Positions 61,099 to 62,054 of a DNA stretch of 62,054 nt are shown in pieces. The position numbers and the translations under genes are program-made. Source of the stretch: an uncultured Clostridia bacterium. GTDB taxonomy: Bacteria > Bacillota > Clostridia > UBA1381 > UBA9506. The notes beneath the pieces were generated by a model. It did no database searches and was not told the DNA's origin. It worked only from the letters and a program-made list of their open reading frames with translations. Numbering within the stretch: the first letter of the stretch is position 1; the number at the start of each line of letters is the position of its first letter. Location: assembly GCA_944393605.1 (NCBI GenBank), contig CALYAO010000058.1:1-62054 (forward strand). Direction: 5' to 3'.

Positions 61099-61305
61099 TT
61101 ATGCATTCTCCTCCAGGAATTTGTTGATTTTTTCCACCAGTTCATCCGCATCCGCGCCATGCACCGCGCAAGCCATCTCGATGGACTCGCCGCTGGCCGA
61201 CGGGCATCCCAGGCAGTGCATGCCCATATCCAGGAAGAACTGCGCCGTCCCAGGATTCATCCCGAGCACGTCCATAATAATCGTATCCTTGGTTACCTTT
61301 GCCAT
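61099..61305 (-). CDS. DUF1858 domain protein
   Basis: A 68-residue protein of the DUF1858 (ScdA/NorA N-terminal-like) family, with the pattern DTIIMDVLGMNPGTAQFFLDMGMHCLGCPSA, including the conserved CxxC. It probably binds a metal or takes part in redox signalling; function is not established. AGGAG precedes ATG 61305; the frame upstream enters the fumarase gene. Confidence 0.9.
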   Translation of the reverse strand: MAKVTKDTIIMDVLGMNPGTAQFFLDMGMHCLGCPSASGESIEMACAVHGADADELVEKINKFLEENA

Positions 61306-61339
61306 TGTAAAATCGCTCCTTTGATATATGAATAATTTT

Positions 61340-61882
61340 TTATTTCCTATCATATAGATTGGCGCCCGTCGTGTCAATGATGACGGTCACGGGCATATCC
61401 TCCACATACAGCCTGCGCACGGCCTCGGTCCCCAAATCGGGATATGCGACCACCTCCGCGCGTTTCACGCACTGCGCGATGAGCGCCCCCGCGCCGCCAA
61501 TGGCGCCTAGGTACACCGCACCATTTCGCACCATGGCATCTATGACCGCATCCGACCGCTGGCCTTTGCCGATCATGGCGGCCTGCCCCAGATCCAGCAG
61601 GGTAGGCGCATAGGCGTCCATACGGCCACTGGTGGTGGGCCCACAAGAGCCAATCACATCCCCCGGCTTGGCAGGACAGGGCCCCGCATAATAGATGGTT
61701 GCGCCACGGATGTCAAAGGGCAGGGATTCCCCCGCCGCAATGGCTTCGCACATGCGCTTGTGCGCGGCATCCCGCGCGGTATAAAGTTCCCCTGTCAACA
61801 GCAGGGCGTCCCCCGCACGGAGGGTCGCCATGACCTCCCGGGTCAGAGGAAGCGTAATCTTTCGTTCCATTGCCTCACTCAC
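61340..61882 (-). CDS. fumB: Class I fumarate hydratase, beta subunit
   Basis: A 180-residue beta subunit of the iron-sulfur fumarase/tartrate dehydratase family. Marks are AGDALLLTGELYTARDAAHKRM near 23-44, YYAGPCPAKPGDVIGSCGPTTSGRMD near 64-89 and GAIGGAGAL near 127. It interconverts fumarate and malate together with an alpha subunit that binds the 4Fe-4S cluster. No alpha subunit is in the visible sequence, so it is either farther away or lost. Start may be GTG 61882 or ATG 61870. Confidence 0.9.
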   Translation of the reverse strand: MSEAMERKITLPLTREVMATLRAGDALLLTGELYTARDAAHKRMCEAIAAGESLPFDIRGATIYYAGPCPAKPGDVIGSCGPTTSGRMDAYAPTLLDLGQAAMIGKGQRSDAVIDAMVRNGAVYLGAIGGAGALIAQCVKRAEVVAYPDLGTEAVRRLYVEDMPVTVIIDTTGANLYDRK

Positions 61883-61906
61883 TTCATTTCTGTCAGAATT
61901 TAGCCA

Positions 61907-62054
61907 TCAACTCAGCATGCAAACTGCGGCGCCAACAACGATCCCCAGCGCAGCACCCGCAAACACCTCAAACGGCGAATGCCCAACCAGCTCTTTGAGC
62001 CGTTCTCCACTGCCTACCATGTCACCGTGCCCCAGCTTATCCACCAGATCATTT
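61907..62054 (-). CDS. Divergent PAP2 family protein, C-terminal end (partial)
   Basis: The last 48 codons of a minus-strand gene that begins outside the window. The end reads LKELVGHSPFEVFAGAALGIVVG, the typical C terminus of the YuiD/DUF212 divergent PAP2 membrane proteins. It stops at TGA 61909-61907, 25 bases before the fumarase gene. Confidence 0.8.
   Translation of the reverse strand, partial: NDLVDKLGHGDMVGSGERLKELVGHSPFEVFAGAALGIVVGAAVCMLS

Noticed and set aside
1-62054. CRISPR arrays, rRNA or tRNA genes, replication origin
   Set aside because: I saw no repeat-spacer array, no tRNA cloverleaf or rRNA segment, and no DnaA-box cluster on either strand.

Overview
This window comes from an endospore-forming, anaerobic Firmicute of the Clostridia type with moderately high GC. 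The evidence is dipicolinate synthase genes, AdhE behind a Rex operator, several 4Fe-4S oxidoreductases, strong AGGAGG ribosome-binding sites, sigma-A-like promoters and a CIRCE element.

Region 1 (1-11008, all genes on the minus strand) holds CIRCE-controlled htpG, dpaB and, the main discovery, a dpaA gene cut in two. The first 129 codons of dpaA lie at 9634-10020 and the last 163 at 2864-3355. Between them is a 6,278-bp element bounded by a 13-bp direct repeat (3344-3356 and 9622-9634). The element carries a large serine recombinase next to one end, a small ORF, an IS200-like insertion and cargo genes (patatin-like lipase, FAD/Rieske oxidoreductase, tocopherol-cyclase-like protein, small hydrophilic protein). 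Recombination across the repeat would restore a continuous 292-codon dpaA in frame, translationally coupled to dpaB. This is the logic of skin in sigK or vfbin in spoVFB, but in dpaA. queG lies upstream of dpaA.

Region 2 (11142-25944) is mostly housekeeping: a mutarotase-fold protein, rdgB, dnaE, an SLH-domain surface protein, an HD phosphohydrolase, an AraC regulator divergent from a uroporphyrinogen-decarboxylase-family protein, an AAC(6')-like acetyltransferase, a DUF1294 protein, an APH-fold kinase and adhE with a sigma-A promoter and a Rex operator. Region 3 (26134-32187) has a TIGR04076 protein, a DUF1961 protein in an AT-richer patch, an iron alcohol dehydrogenase broken by one in-frame TAA, an ECF S component, a P-loop kinase and two ferredoxin-tailed aldo-keto reductases.

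Region 4 (32296-42867, minus strand) is a complete phosphonate uptake and C-P lyase operon, phnDCEE-GHIJK-M-L plus a PHP-family cyclic phosphodiesterase and a hexapeptide acetyltransferase. Most of its genes overlap or nearly abut. A sigma-A promoter lies about 240 bp upstream of phnD.

Region 5 (43507-52312) holds a MarR-MATE pair, a cytidylate-kinase-like protein, a beta-propeller lipoprotein, an RluA-type pseudouridine synthase, a second MATE transporter, a second AraC regulator and rarA. Region 6 (52536-61006) is one operon: a DeoR regulator, a zinc-type alcohol dehydrogenase, a short-chain dehydrogenase, and a complete 2-oxoacid dehydrogenase complex (E2, E3, fused E1 alpha-beta). It probably oxidises a polyol or sugar-derived substrate to an acyl-CoA. 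The right edge has a DUF1858 protein, a class I fumarase beta subunit and the C-terminal end of a divergent PAP2 protein.
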